In this document: positions 7,936 through 18,660 of the stretch, piece after piece
Layout of the letters: each line of letters begins with the position of its first letter
Position numbering within the stretch: position 1 is the stretch's first letter
DNA from: Vibrio litoralis DSM 17657
Lineage (GTDB): Bacteria; Pseudomonadota; Gammaproteobacteria; Enterobacterales; Vibrionaceae
Reading direction: 5' to 3'
DNA: 64,000 nt
NCBI RefSeq assembly: GCF_000426765.1
Contig: NZ_KE384566.1
Coordinates: 529,830 to 593,829 of the forward strand
The notes under the pieces: generated by a model
Seen by the model: the letters and a program-made list of their open reading frames with translations, nothing else
Told to the model about the DNA's origin: nothing
Database searches by the model: none
Position numbers and translations under genes: made by a program

Positions 7936-10530
7936 ATGATGAACAATCAATATCGAAAAGTATTACCCGATACCGGGCTGGAGTATTTCGATGCGCGCGC
8001 GGCGGTAGAAGACATTCAAGCTGGGGCTTATCAAGGTTTGCCTTATACCTCACGCGTGTTGGCAGAAAATTTAGTGCGTCGTTGCGAGCCTGAACATTTA
8101 CAAGCGTCGCTGCGCCAGCTTATAGAGCGTAAACGAGACTTGGATTTTCCCTGGTATCCGGCGCGGGTCGTGTGTCATGACATTTTAGGTCAAACGGCGT
8201 TGGTTGATTTAGCGGGCTTGCGTGATGCGATTGCCGAACAAGGTGGCGATCCGGCCAAAGTGAATCCGGTCGTTGAAACTCAATTGATTGTCGATCACTC
8301 ATTGGCGGTAGAACATGCTGGCTTTGAAGGCGATGCATTTGATAAAAATCGCGCCATAGAAGATAGACGCAATGAAGACCGCTTTCATTTTATCGAGTGG
8401 TGTAAAACCGCCTTTGAAAATGTCAGCGTGATCCCAGCCGGTAATGGGATTATGCATCAAATTAACTTAGAGAAAATGTCTCCGGTTATTCAAGCCAAAC
8501 AGGGGATTGCCTTTCCCGATACTTGCGTGGGAACCGATAGCCATACGCCGCATGTGGATGCATTAGGCGTGATTGCGATTGGCGTTGGTGGACTAGAAGC
8601 CGAGACCGTGATGCTTGGGCGTCCGTCGATGATGCGCTTGCCAGATATTGTAGGCGTAAAGCTGGCCGGTAAGCGTCAACCGGGTATTACCGCGACCGAT
8701 ATTGTGCTGGCAATAACCGAGTTTCTGCGCAATCAAAAAGTCGTGTCTGCCTACCTAGAGTTCTTCGGCGAAGGAGCGCGTGATTTAACCATTGGCGATC
8801 GCGCGACCATTTCTAATATGACCCCTGAATACGGCGCGTCCGCGGGCATGTTTTATATCGATGAACAAACCATTCAATACTTAAAACTGACTGGGCGTGA
8901 TGAGAAGCAAGTTGCTTTGGTTGAACAATACGCCAAACAAACCGGTTTATGGGCTGATGATTTAGCTAATGTGGATTATGAACGAGTACTGGAATTCGAT
9001 CTTTCTAGTGTGCAGCGCAATATGGCTGGGCCGTCCAATCCCCATCGTCGTTTGCCTACCAATCAATTAACAGAACGCGGTATAGCCAGCGCGTGGCAAA
9101 AGAAAGAAGGTGAATTGCCAGATGGCGCAGTGATCATTGCTGCCATTACCTCATGCACCAATACTAGTAATCCTCGTAATGTAGTTGCGGCAGGGCTGGT
9201 GGCGAAAAAAGCCAATCAACTTGGTTTAGTGCGTCAGCCTTGGGTGAAAACCTCTTTTGCACCGGGATCTAAAGTCGCCAAGTTATATCTTGAAGAAGCG
9301 GGTTTATTATCCGAATTAGAGCAACTAGGCTTTGGCATTGTCGGCTATGCCTGCACCACTTGTAATGGTATGAGCGGCGCGCTTGATCCGGCGATTCAGC
9401 AAGAAATTATTGAGCGTGATGTTTACACCACCGCGGTGTTATCGGGCAATCGTAATTTTGATGGTCGCATTCACCCTTATGCCAAACAAGCGTTCTTAGC
9501 TTCTCCGCCATTGGTCGTGGCTTATGCGCTTGCGGGAACCATTCGTTTTGATATTGAGCAAGATGCGTTAGGTCATGATGGGCAAGGTAATCCAATCTAT
9601 CTAAATGACTTATGGCCAACGGATGAAGAAATTGATCAGGTAGTCAATGAGCATGTGAAGCCGGAACAATTTCAGCAAATTTATGTGAAGATGTTTGAAA
9701 AAGATAGCAACATTTATCAAACCAAGCCGCTGTATGACTGGCGTAAAATGAGTACCTATATTCGCCGCCCGCCGTATTGGGAAGGCGCGCTGGCCAGAGA
9801 ATGTACTTTAAAAGGCATGCGGCCGCTGGTGATTCTCGGCGATAACATTACTACCGATCATTTATCACCATCTAATGCGATTTTAGCTTCCAGTGCGGCA
9901 GGGGAATACCTAGCCCAAATGGGGCTGCCAGAACAAGATTTTAACTCGTATGCGACCCATCGAGGCGATCACCTAACTGCGCAACGTGCGACCTTTGCTA
10001 ACCCGAAACTGTTTAATGAAATGGTGGTGGAAAATGGCGAAGTCAAACAAGGCTCTTGGGCGAGAGTTGAACCAGAAGGCCAAGTCACTCGTATGTGGGA
10101 AGCCATTGAAACCTACATGCAGCGTAAGCAGCCGTTGATTATTGTTGCAGGTGCTGACTATGGCCAAGGTTCATCACGCGATTGGGCAGCTAAAGGCGTT
10201 CGCTTAGCTGGCGTTGAGGCGATTGTGGCAGAAGGCTTTGAACGTATTCACCGTACTAACCTAGTTGGCATGGGCGTACTACCGTTGCAATTTAAACAAG
10301 GGACTAATCGACATACTTTGGCACTCGATGGCACCGAGTTATATGACGTGAAAGGGGACATTACCCCAGGTTGTGATTTGGTATTAGTGATTACTCGGGT
10401 AAATGGAGATCAAAAAGGCGAAATAGTCGAAGTTGAAGTCACTTGCCGTTTAGATACCGCTGATGAAGTGTCGGTGTATCAAGCGGGTGGCGTATTACAG
10501 CGTTTCGCACAAGACTTTTTGGCGCATTAA
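7936..10530 (+). CDS. acnD: Fe/S-dependent 2-methylcitrate dehydratase (AcnD)
   Basis: About 864 residues from the ATG at 7936 (a second ATG follows at 7939; TTGGAG is the ribosome site). It is an aconitase-superfamily enzyme that dehydrates 2-methylcitrate to a 2-methylaconitate isomer. [4Fe-4S] cysteines are visible in SCTNTSNP and ACTTCNG, with the aconitase motifs DSHTPHVDALG and YGQGSSRDWAAKG. AcnD normally works with PrpF and replaces PrpD, which is the arrangement here. The reading frame is full length with no disruption. Confidence 0.95.
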   Translation: MMNNQYRKVLPDTGLEYFDARAAVEDIQAGAYQGLPYTSRVLAENLVRRCEPEHLQASLRQLIERKRDLDFPWYPARVVCHDILGQTALVDLAGLRDAIAEQGGDPAKVNPVVETQLIVDHSLAVEHAGFEGDAFDKNRAIEDRRNEDRFHFIEWCKTAFENVSVIPAGNGIMHQINLEKMSPVIQAKQGIAFPDTCVGTDSHTPHVDALGVIAIGVGGLEAETVMLGRPSMMRLPDIVGVKLAGKRQPGITATDIVLAITEFLRNQKVVSAYLEFFGEGARDLTIGDRATISNMTPEYGASAGMFYIDEQTIQYLKLTGRDEKQVALVEQYAKQTGLWADDLANVDYERVLEFDLSSVQRNMAGPSNPHRRLPTNQLTERGIASAWQKKEGELPDGAVIIAAITSCTNTSNPRNVVAAGLVAKKANQLGLVRQPWVKTSFAPGSKVAKLYLEEAGLLSELEQLGFGIVGYACTTCNGMSGALDPAIQQEIIERDVYTTAVLSGNRNFDGRIHPYAKQAFLASPPLVVAYALAGTIRFDIEQDALGHDGQGNPIYLNDLWPTDEEIDQVVNEHVKPEQFQQIYVKMFEKDSNIYQTKPLYDWRKMSTYIRRPPYWEGALARECTLKGMRPLVILGDNITTDHLSPSNAILASSAAGEYLAQMGLPEQDFNSYATHRGDHLTAQRATFANPKLFNEMVVENGEVKQGSWARVEPEGQVTRMWEAIETYMQRKQPLIIVAGADYGQGSSRDWAAKGVRLAGVEAIVAEGFERIHRTNLVGMGVLPLQFKQGTNRHTLALDGTELYDVKGDITPGCDLVLVITRVNGDQKGEIVEVEVTCRLDTADEVSVYQAGGVLQRFAQDFLAH

Positions 10531-10564
10531 CTGGTGTAGATGCAGGATATAGAGGGTTTTAAAT

Positions 10565-11812
10565 ATGAATCAATCGGTGACGGTGTCACAAATGTCTGGC
10601 GCGCGACAAATAAAAGTTCCAGCAACCTACATGCGCGCCGGAACCAGTAAAGGTGTGTTTTTCAACTTGGCGGAACTACCTGAAAGCGTTCAACAAGCCG
10701 GAGAAAGCCGCGACCACTTTTTGCTGCGGGTGATTGGTAGTCCAGATCCGTACGGCAAACAAATTGATGGCATGGGCGGCGCAACTTCAAGTACCAGCAA
10801 AGTGGTGATTTTATCCAAAAGCGATAGCCCAGAGTACGATGTCGATTACCTGTTTGGCCAAGTGTCTATCGATAGCCCTTTTGTTGATTGGAGTGGTAAC
10901 TGCGGTAATTTGTCTTCTGGCGTCGGTGCCATGGCGCTGCATATGGGGTTAATAGATGAGAGTAAAATCCCAGAACAAGGGCGGTTAGCAGTTCGAATTC
11001 GCCAAGTGAACATTAACAAAACCATAGTCACGCACGTGCCGATTAAGCATGGTCAGGTGCAAGAACTCGGGGGTTTCGAGCTCGATGGCGTGACCTTTCC
11101 TGCGGCGGAAATTCAAGTGGATTTTCTGGATCCTTCTGATAGTGAACCTGCTGATGGTGAAGCTGCCGATGGTAAAGGTTCGATGTTTCCAACTGGTAAT
11201 GTGGTCGATGAGCTTGAAGTTCCGGGAATAGGCTGTTTTCAAACGACCTTTATTAATTCTGGTATTCCAACCATGTTTATTGATGCGCAAGCACTCGGTT
11301 ATCAAGGCACTGAATTGCAAGATCACATCAATAATGATGAAAAAGCGTTAGCCATGTTTGAAACCATTCGTGCTTACGGCGCAGTTAAAATGGGTTTAAT
11401 TGAACATGTTGACCAAGCTAAGCAGCGGCAGCACACACCTAAAATTGCTTTTGTTAGCTCGCCCAAAAGCTATGTGACGTCTAGCGAGCAGTCGGTGAAT
11501 GCCGGTGATATTGATGTGTTAGTCCGCGCCTTATCAATGGGGAAATTGCACCATGCCATGATGGGCACCGCGGCGGTGGCAATTGGTTCCGCGGCTAGTG
11601 TGCCGGGTACAATTGTGAATCTTGCCGCGGGTGGTGGCGAGCGCGAATCTGTGGTGTTTGGCCACCCATCTGGCAGCTTAAAAATTGGTGCTAAGGCTAG
11701 CTATACTTTGCTTGAAAATGGTGAGCGAGATTGGAAGATAGAAAAAGCCAGCATGAGCCGCAGTGCGCGGATATTAATGGAAGGCTGGGTTCGCGTGCCC
11801 GATCAGTTTTAA
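10565..11812 (+). CDS. prpF: 2-methylaconitate cis-trans isomerase PrpF
   Basis: 415 residues. PrpF isomerises the AcnD product to cis-2-methylaconitate so that aconitase can rehydrate it. Family motifs are seen in YMRAGTSKGVFF (N-terminal), WSGNCGNLSSGVG, and GGGERESVVFGHPSG near the C terminus. It is about 20 residues longer than typical; the excess is an acidic loop around residues 192-207 containing a 15-base tandem duplication (EPADG / EAADG). It is the last gene of the prp set, 34 bases after acnD. Confidence 0.93.
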   Translation: MNQSVTVSQMSGARQIKVPATYMRAGTSKGVFFNLAELPESVQQAGESRDHFLLRVIGSPDPYGKQIDGMGGATSSTSKVVILSKSDSPEYDVDYLFGQVSIDSPFVDWSGNCGNLSSGVGAMALHMGLIDESKIPEQGRLAVRIRQVNINKTIVTHVPIKHGQVQELGGFELDGVTFPAAEIQVDFLDPSDSEPADGEAADGKGSMFPTGNVVDELEVPGIGCFQTTFINSGIPTMFIDAQALGYQGTELQDHINNDEKALAMFETIRAYGAVKMGLIEHVDQAKQRQHTPKIAFVSSPKSYVTSSEQSVNAGDIDVLVRALSMGKLHHAMMGTAAVAIGSAASVPGTIVNLAAGGGERESVVFGHPSGSLKIGAKASYTLLENGERDWKIEKASMSRSARILMEGWVRVPDQF

Positions 11813-11898
11813 TAAAGGAATTTTAATAGCGGAATTTTTTATCAGGTTCACAGCTACTAGATAAATCACTAGGTTACACGATGTCTTTTGTTACTATC

Positions 11899-12026
11899 TA
11901 TACTCTTCGTACTTGAAGCTGCAGCTTTGTTGACGGCGTTCTTTCGCCTCAATCACATAGGCGAGCTATGCTCATGGGGCCTCATTCACTTGTCGCCTCA
12001 CTGCAACTCCAATTACTTTGAGTATA
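11899..12026. repeat. ERIC-like palindromic intergenic repeat
   Basis: A 128-base imperfect palindrome with termini TATACTC / GAGTATA and inner segments ACTTGAAGCTGCAG and CTGCAACTCCAATTACTTTG. This is the architecture of ERIC/IRU elements known in enterobacteria and Vibrio. It lies in the gap after prpF. The remainder of the gap (11813-12091) shows nothing else. Confidence 0.75.
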
Positions 12027-12091
12027 ATACTCAAGTAGTTTCAAAATGGTGAACTCACTTGATATTAACTCTTTTTGTTTAAGGATAAAAC

Positions 12092-12925
12092 ATGCAGCAA
12101 GATGTCGTGTATTTTTCAGATGATCAACGTGTCAGTTTAACCTCTTATATCCAGCCTAAACGCAGTGAACTACCAAATCAAACGGCATTGCCAGCAGTGA
12201 TTATCTTCCCCGGTGGCGGCTATAAAGTGCTATCAGAAAGGGAATCTGATCCGGTGGCATTTTCTTGGTTAGCCAAGGGTTATAACGTGTTTATTCTGCG
12301 CTATTCGATTCAAGAACACGCAGCATTTCCTCAACCTATGCTCGATGCTTTTAAAGCGATTGCTCATGTTCGTCAGCAGCATCAGCACTACAATATTCAC
12401 CCTGATAAAATTGCCTTGCTTGGTTTCTCAGCTGGTGGGCATTTAGCGGCGAGCGTTGGCACTCTGTGGAACCGTGAAGAGTATCAGCAATTGGCTGGCG
12501 TAGAAGGGCAAGAGCATAAACCTAACGCGCTAGTTTTGGCGTATCCAGTGATCACCACAGATTGGATGAAGTTAAATATTGAAGCCAATTTGAAGAATAT
12601 TCTGCGTGAGAAATTTGATGATCCGCAGATGATTTCGACGGTTACTTGCCATCACAATGTTGGGCCGCACACGCCTCCGACCTTTCTTTTCCACACGACC
12701 GAAGACCAATCAGTACCGGCTTCTGATAGTTTGAAATTTGCTAGCGCACTAGATGATCAAGGCGTGCCTTATGAGTTGCATATTTTTCAACGTGGGCCAC
12801 ATGGGATTTCGCGAGCCAATGCATTAACCGATGATGGAACAGGGCTGAAAATTGAGCCAGAAGTACAGTGCTGGGGAGATTTATGTTCAGCCTGGTTAGA
12901 CCGTTTGTTTGAACATAATCGATAA
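12092..12925 (+). CDS. Alpha/beta hydrolase (esterase/acetylxylan-esterase-like)
   Basis: 277 residues with no signal peptide, so cytoplasmic. The oxyanion-hole glycines are in FPGGGY (39-44) and the nucleophile is Ser113 in GFSAGGH. The likely acid Asp205 is in HTTEDQSVP and His237 is in GPHGIS. The family includes carbohydrate-ester and endo-type esterases; the natural substrate is unknown. It appears to be a single gene, preceded by the ERIC-like element and followed by a convergent diguanylate cyclase. Confidence 0.8.
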   Translation: MQQDVVYFSDDQRVSLTSYIQPKRSELPNQTALPAVIIFPGGGYKVLSERESDPVAFSWLAKGYNVFILRYSIQEHAAFPQPMLDAFKAIAHVRQQHQHYNIHPDKIALLGFSAGGHLAASVGTLWNREEYQQLAGVEGQEHKPNALVLAYPVITTDWMKLNIEANLKNILREKFDDPQMISTVTCHHNVGPHTPPTFLFHTTEDQSVPASDSLKFASALDDQGVPYELHIFQRGPHGISRANALTDDGTGLKIEPEVQCWGDLCSAWLDRLFEHNR

Positions 12926-13034
12926 ATCTAACCTAGAAACTAACTCTAGAACTAGATGTTAAAGCATTCTTGATGGTTAAAGATATTCAGACTCAGGAAT
13001 CCTATCTATTTAATTTACTCTAGCTTAACCGTGA

Positions 13035-14528
13035 CTAGTTTTTATTACCGTGAGTCATTTCATCAAACTCAGGTTGATAGCTTACAACCTTATTACGGCC
13101 AGTCTGTTTAGCTTGGTATAACGCATGATCTGCATAAGAGATGGCTTCGCTCACAGGAGTGCCAGCTTTTGTACTTTCATAGATACCAGCACTGATCGTA
13201 AATTGAGTTGGTAGGCAATCAATGGCGGCGACTTGTGAGCGAATAAGTTCAGCCAGTAAATAGGCTTGATGTAGATTCATATTTTGTAAAAGAAGTACAA
13301 ACTCTTCACCACCATGTCGAGAGGCGAGGATTCGTCTTGATTGATATTGCTTCAAAATATTGGCGGTTTCTCTAATCGCATTGTCACCTTCATTGTGGCC
13401 ATAGGTGTCATTAATGGCTTTAAAGTAGTCTATATCGAGGATGATCACTGAGTAACCATTATCCAGTTTAGTGCGTTTAGAGTTCGCGTATTGCATAAAG
13501 CTACGACGATTATGTAACCCAGTTAAGAAGTCTTTTTTCTCGGCTCTAAGTTGGCGTTTATGGCGATAAGTTAAGGTAACAACTAAAGCGCCAATCACTA
13601 GGAATAAGCTCACTCCAGCCATTAATAGGCCATGAGATAATAAGGTCGTCGAGTGGGTCAATTCTGCAGTAGAAATCCCGGCTGCGATGATCCAATCTAA
13701 AAATGGGTAATATATGTAGGCAACGGTTTTGGTGACTTCTTGGCCATTCGGAGAGTGTAGTAAATAAGTAAACGTACCTTGATGATCGCTTAGTGCTTGT
13801 GCCATAAAGCGGTTGGCGCTATTGCCAATCAAGGTACTAATGGGTTGCCCTTCATTAGTAGGGTGCAATATCAGTTGTCCATGACTATTCATGACATAAA
13901 CATAACCGGTTTTTCCATAGTTATATTCACGCAGTTTTTGCTTTAAAAAATCACGATCGACTAATGACAGCATCTCGCTTTTGTAGACGGAGGCGGAAAC
14001 AACATTACCATTGGGTAGTTTGACTGAGAATGCGACTTTAAGGCGTGGCTTTTCATCACCTGGATTTTTCCATTCATATTCTAAAAATGAAGAGCTTTGG
14101 GATAGTTGCTTTTGAATAAAGGTAAAGTGTGAAACATCGGTATTTTTAAAGTAAGGGTGAGAGAGATAAATACCACTAGGACTGAGAATAGAAACATAGC
14201 CACTTTTTCCAACATGAATCTGATTGATTAATGCATCAAGAGCATACTCGATGTTTTGGTCTTTAAAATGCAAAGATTTATTTTGTGTAACCGTCACTAC
14301 GTCCTTAACGGTAAAGGCAACACCGCGTAGATAGTTCTCCATCGCTTCATTAACCGTCGTATCAATGATGTCATAAGTAGCTTTAACGGTTTGATGAAAG
14401 ACATGTTGCGTGGTGCGAGTCAGGCGTTTTTCTACATTGTAGAACTGTACGACAGTGTAACCAATGGATGAACATATAAGAGTTGATAATACGAAGATCA
14501 ACGTAATGATCATTGGCTTTTTATTCAT
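13035..14528 (-). CDS. Membrane diguanylate cyclase with periplasmic dCache sensor
   Basis: 497 residues. An N-terminal membrane helix (about 6-28) is followed by a periplasmic double-Cache region (about 35-290; repeated GKSGYV.. and GKTGYVYV strands), a second membrane helix (about 298-320) and a GGDEF domain (about 335-490). The active-site signature is RHGGEEF near residue 405, with the Mg/GTP motif LDIDYFKAIND upstream. It should make cyclic di-GMP in response to a small-molecule ligand such as an amino acid. No RxxD inhibitory site is seen before GGEEF, so product inhibition may be lacking. Confidence 0.92.
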   Translation of the reverse strand: MNKKPMIITLIFVLSTLICSSIGYTVVQFYNVEKRLTRTTQHVFHQTVKATYDIIDTTVNEAMENYLRGVAFTVKDVVTVTQNKSLHFKDQNIEYALDALINQIHVGKSGYVSILSPSGIYLSHPYFKNTDVSHFTFIQKQLSQSSSFLEYEWKNPGDEKPRLKVAFSVKLPNGNVVSASVYKSEMLSLVDRDFLKQKLREYNYGKTGYVYVMNSHGQLILHPTNEGQPISTLIGNSANRFMAQALSDHQGTFTYLLHSPNGQEVTKTVAYIYYPFLDWIIAAGISTAELTHSTTLLSHGLLMAGVSLFLVIGALVVTLTYRHKRQLRAEKKDFLTGLHNRRSFMQYANSKRTKLDNGYSVIILDIDYFKAINDTYGHNEGDNAIRETANILKQYQSRRILASRHGGEEFVLLLQNMNLHQAYLLAELIRSQVAAIDCLPTQFTISAGIYESTKAGTPVSEAISYADHALYQAKQTGRNKVVSYQPEFDEMTHGNKN

Positions 14529-14738
14529 GCCGTACGGTGCCTATAGACTGTCTGAGTAAAATGAGATAATACCACTTTTTGTCTTTAGTATTGAATTATT
14601 AGCGATGAACTTTTTTTATTAATAAAGGGAGGGCCAGTAAGCGAAAAAGTGTGAGAAAGATCACATCAGAAATTGGTGATTGATAAGCTATTTAGATCAA
14701 GATTATCGATGATATAAAACAAGAAAAGTGGATAAATT

Positions 14739-14782
14739 TAAGCCCTCATCGCCCACTGATAACTAGGCGAAATAAGGGCTCA
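14739..14782 (-). terminator. Terminator-like hairpin downstream of the MscS gene
   Basis: Read on the minus strand, AGCCCTTATTTCGCC pairs imperfectly with GGGCGATGAGGGCTT, followed by an A/T tract. It lies 25 bases past the stop of the mscS-type gene. The rest of 14529-14738 is AT-rich, probably the leader and promoter of the upstream operon, with no gene. Confidence 0.5.
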
Positions 14783-14806
14783 GATAATCTGCTTTTGCTG
14801 AATGAA

Positions 14807-16486
14807 TTAAGCGTCGCGGTTGCTATTTTCTGAGGTAGTCTGTTTTACCGCAATAAGTGCTTCAGGGTTGCTAATGTGCAAGTGAACATCTCGTTGTGGG
14901 AATGGAATGTTGATTCCCGCTTCATCAAAACGCATTTTTACTTCCCGGGTACAATCGCGCATCACGTCCACATAGTCTTCAGTCCTTACCCAAGGGCGAA
15001 CAACAAAATCCACCGATGATTCATTTAATGTATTCACTTTAATGATAGGGGCCGGTGTTTTTAATACACGTTCATCCGCAGCAAGAATTTCTTCAAAGAT
15101 TTTTTCAGCCTTTGGAATAGAGTCTTTGTAGCCGATACCAAAAACCATATCGACACGGCGCACTTTTTCATAAGTACGGTTGATGATCACCTCCATCCAA
15201 ATTTTTGAGTTTGGTACCAATAGCACTTCGTTATCAAAGGTTCGTATTGTAGTGTTCACTAAGCTTACATTGCTAACAGTCCCTTCAACACCAGCAGCAT
15301 TAATCCAATCACCTTCATCAAATGGACGATAGATAAGAAGCATCATGCCAGAAGCAAAGTTAGATAGAGTATCTTGCAGTGCAAACCCAATGATAATACT
15401 GGCGACCCCTAAGCCTGCAATGACGGGGGTAAGGTCAAGTCCCACTTGAGCTAGCGCGATTAAAAGCGCCACACAGAAGATCATCTTGACTGACATTGAT
15501 ACAATAAATTGCTGCATTAAATTACTCAGTTTTAAATGTGGCGCTCTAACGGCTTTCTTTAAAACCTTCTGGGCAAATTGGGCAAGGATTCTGGCAATAA
15601 CCATGATCAAAATGAACATAAAGACATTCAAAATCATGTTTGGGCTATTGGAGATAAACCAACTGCTGAACTGGCTTGCCCAGCTTATTACCGTTGATTT
15701 CAACACTGCCCAGCTGAGTAAATCATGAGTGATATCACCCGTTGCGACAAAGAGTTCATATCTGAGTTCTACGGTATTAACATTAAGCGAGTCGCCGGTC
15801 TCGACTAATAAGGACAAGGCTTTACTGTAAGTATCAATATCACGTTGTAGATAAGAAACTTCTAGATTAATTTGGTCTGTTTGCCCCGTCGGCAGGCCTT
15901 TTAATTGGCTTTGGAGCAACTTTTTATGCTTTAGTGAATAATTGAGAGCAGCCGAAGTGTAGTGAGCAAGCTCCTCTAAGCGATGGGCAAAGGGTTTAAT
16001 CGCATCATCGATATTAACATCAAGTTTCTGTAGCCAAGCGTAATTTTGATATTGCTCTGAATATAATACTGCTTGTGCCACGCGCATTTCATTTAAAGGA
16101 ATTTGTTTTAGTAGGCGATCTTCTTTGCTTGATTGCTCAATATCATCTTGTAGCGAGTCTAATTTTTTCTCTACATATTTCAGGTAGAAATCGTAGTACT
16201 TGGTTTGTAGCTGAATTTGTTCGGTTAAAAACTTTGTATCATGGTCAGTACGATCCATCGCATTACTGAGTTCTTGACGCAATCTCTCGTTCATATTGTA
16301 AATTTCTAATTGAACAATAGATAAGCGTTCACCTTTTAAAGTTTTAGCCTTATCGGCCAAGTCTTTCATGGTGTTAGTGATTTGAGTAATTTCACTTTTG
16401 CTCAACACATCTTCATTTTGTTGGGCGAATGAAGACACTGAAAATGTCATTAAAAGAATCAGGAAAAGATTTAAATAATAGCGCAT
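14807..16486 (-). CDS. MscS-family mechanosensitive channel with large periplasmic domain
   Basis: 559 residues. A cleavable-looking signal peptide (about 1-21) precedes a helical, coiled-coil-rich periplasmic domain (about 25-260). Membrane helices lie near 285-305, 330-350 and 355-385. The pore-lining helix is the unmistakable GLGVASIIIGFALQDTLSNF, followed by the MscS beta domain (FDEGDWI to NSKIW) and a cytosolic alpha/beta domain. It protects against hypo-osmotic shock. The long N-terminal domain places it among the YbdG/YnaI/MscK-like large variants rather than the short MscS. Confidence 0.9.
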   Translation of the reverse strand: MRYYLNLFLILLMTFSVSSFAQQNEDVLSKSEITQITNTMKDLADKAKTLKGERLSIVQLEIYNMNERLRQELSNAMDRTDHDTKFLTEQIQLQTKYYDFYLKYVEKKLDSLQDDIEQSSKEDRLLKQIPLNEMRVAQAVLYSEQYQNYAWLQKLDVNIDDAIKPFAHRLEELAHYTSAALNYSLKHKKLLQSQLKGLPTGQTDQINLEVSYLQRDIDTYSKALSLLVETGDSLNVNTVELRYELFVATGDITHDLLSWAVLKSTVISWASQFSSWFISNSPNMILNVFMFILIMVIARILAQFAQKVLKKAVRAPHLKLSNLMQQFIVSMSVKMIFCVALLIALAQVGLDLTPVIAGLGVASIIIGFALQDTLSNFASGMMLLIYRPFDEGDWINAAGVEGTVSNVSLVNTTIRTFDNEVLLVPNSKIWMEVIINRTYEKVRRVDMVFGIGYKDSIPKAEKIFEEILAADERVLKTPAPIIKVNTLNESSVDFVVRPWVRTEDYVDVMRDCTREVKMRFDEAGINIPFPQRDVHLHISNPEALIAVKQTTSENSNRDA

Positions 16487-16708
16487 GGGTAAACCATCTT
16501 AATGTTGTTTATTATCGCTATTATTACTGACTTGAAATCAAACGCAACAAGCTTAGATTATTTATGGTTATTTCTAAGTGAAATCATTCAATTTTCTTGT
16601 TTTAACGACAAAATTTTCTCATTGGACTGACTTTATGTTTTATAAGTTAATGCGCGTGAACTTGCGCACGCTTCTCATTATATTGGCGTGCTAACTTGCT
16701 AATTAATT

Positions 16709-18658
16709 ATGAAAAAACATTTAACACAAACGGAAGGTAATGATGTGGAAAACTCTTTGAACCTTGAGCAAATTCGCGCTAACTACAATGTACGCCATTG
16801 GAGCCAAGGCTTTTATGGAATTAATGATGCTGGTGAGATGACGGTATCGGCTAGAGCGGGTGAAGAACACTTACAAGTGCCATTAAGTACTATAGTGAAA
16901 CAGATGGAAGCGAAAAACTTAACGCTGCCAGCTTTGGTTCGTTTTCCGCAAATTTTGCATCAACGTGTACACAATGTGTGTAATGCCTTTAATCAAGCTA
17001 TTGAAGAATATGACTACAGTAACCGCTATTTATTGGTGTACCCAATTAAAGTAAACCAACAAAAAGAAGTGGTGGATGAGATTTTAGCCAGCCAGGCCGA
17101 GCTTGAACATAAACAATTGGGTTTAGAAGCGGGCAGCAAGCCTGAGCTTTTGGCTGTATTGGCATTAGCTCAACAAGCTAGCTCGGTGATCGTGTGTAAC
17201 GGCTACAAAGACCGCGAATACATTCGACTTGCTTTAATTGGTGAAAAACTTGGCCATAAAGTGTTTATTGTTTTAGAAAAATTATCAGAACTTGATTTAG
17301 TGCTGTCGGAAGCAAAATCGTTAGGGGTTACGCCTCGTATGGGCTTACGCATTCGCTTAGCTTCTCAAGGTGCCGGTAAATGGCAATCAAGCGGCGGTGA
17401 GAAATCGAAATTTGGTTTATCGGCGAGCCAAGTGCTAACGGTGATCAATCGCTTAAAAGCAGAAGCACAACTTGATACGTTGCAATTGGTGCATTTTCAC
17501 CTAGGTTCACAAATGGCCAATATTCGCGATGTGCGTAATGGTGTCAGTGAAGCGGCGCGTTTCTATTGTGAGCTACGTGATATCGGTGCTCAATTAGATT
17601 ATATAGATGTCGGTGGCGGTTTGGCGGTGGATTACGATGGTACGCGTAGTCAATCACACAGTTCGATGAACTACGGTTTGGCGGAATACGCGCGCAATAT
17701 CGTGTCAACCATTGGTGATATTTGTCAGCTTTATAACCAGCCAGAGCCGACGATTATCTCAGAATCTGGACGTTCATTAACTGCGCATCATGCCGTTTTG
17801 ATCACCAATGTTATTGGTACCGAAAGCTATAAACCCGAGGATATATTCGCACCCGAAACCGAAGCACCAACGCTATTACATAACATGTGGCGTAACTGGG
17901 AAATTTTATCTCAAGGTACTGACGATAGAGCGTTAATTGAAATATACAACGATACTCAAAGCGATTTAGCTGAAGCGCATAATCAATTTGCTACGGGTGT
18001 AATTAACTTGCAGCATCGCGCTTGGGCGGAGCAAGTGTGTTTGCGTATTTGTTATGAGTTGCGTAGTCAATTGAGTAATAACAACCGCTTTCACCGCCCA
18101 ATTATGGATGAGCTAAATGAGCGTTTAGCGGATAAGTTTTTCGTGAACTTTTCCTTGTTTCAATCTTTGCCAGATGCATGGGGGATCGACCAAGTTTTCC
18201 CTGTAATGCCGCTGACTAATTTGAATCAAGTAGAACAAACGCGCGCAGTGATGTTGGATATTACTTGTGACTCGGATGGCGTGATTGACCAATACGTCGA
18301 TGGTCAGGGCATTGAAACCACCTTGCCAGTACCACGTTGGGATAAAGATACACCGTATTTGATGGGCTTCTTCTTAGTGGGCGCGTACCAAGAGATTTTG
18401 GGCGATATGCACAACCTATTTGGTGATAGCCATTCGGTAGTGGTGAATGTAAATGAGCAAGGTGAACCTGAAATCGTTTCAATTAATGAAGGTGACACGG
18501 TAGAAGACATGCTGCGTTACGTGCACATTGATGTTGATGATATTCGTCGTAACTACCACGAACTGGTGGCAAGCCGTGTTGATGCTTCAGAGCAACAGCA
18601 GATCCTTGCGGAATTAGAGCAAGGGCTATCTGGATACACTTATTTGGAAGATATATAA
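16709..18658 (+). CDS. speA: Biosynthetic arginine decarboxylase
   Basis: 649 residues, fold-III PLP decarboxylase. It converts arginine to agmatine for putrescine synthesis. PLP-binding Lys114 lies in YPIKVNQQK, the phosphate/glycine loop includes HFHLGSQ and [12 protein letters not shown], and [12 protein letters not shown] is also present. The start taken is ATG at 16709; an in-frame GTG at 16745 would also fit. It is followed after 2 bases by speB, so the two-step pathway is one operon. Confidence 0.96.
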   Translation: MKKHLTQTEGNDVENSLNLEQIRANYNVRHWSQGFYGINDAGEMTVSARAGEEHLQVPLSTIVKQMEAKNLTLPALVRFPQILHQRVHNVCNAFNQAIEEYDYSNRYLLVYPIKVNQQKEVVDEILASQAELEHKQLGLEAGSKPELLAVLALAQQASSVIVCNGYKDREYIRLALIGEKLGHKVFIVLEKLSELDLVLSEAKSLGVTPRMGLRIRLASQGAGKWQSSGGEKSKFGLSASQVLTVINRLKAEAQLDTLQLVHFHLGSQMANIRDVRNGVSEAARFYCELRDIGAQLDYIDVGGGLAVDYDGTRSQSHSSMNYGLAEYARNIVSTIGDICQLYNQPEPTIISESGRSLTAHHAVLITNVIGTESYKPEDIFAPETEAPTLLHNMWRNWEILSQGTDDRALIEIYNDTQSDLAEAHNQFATGVINLQHRAWAEQVCLRICYELRSQLSNNNRFHRPIMDELNERLADKFFVNFSLFQSLPDAWGIDQVFPVMPLTNLNQVEQTRAVMLDITCDSDGVIDQYVDGQGIETTLPVPRWDKDTPYLMGFFLVGAYQEILGDMHNLFGDSHSVVVNVNEQGEPEIVSINEGDTVEDMLRYVHIDVDDIRRNYHELVASRVDASEQQQILAELEQGLSGYTYLEDI

Positions 18659-18660
18659 CA

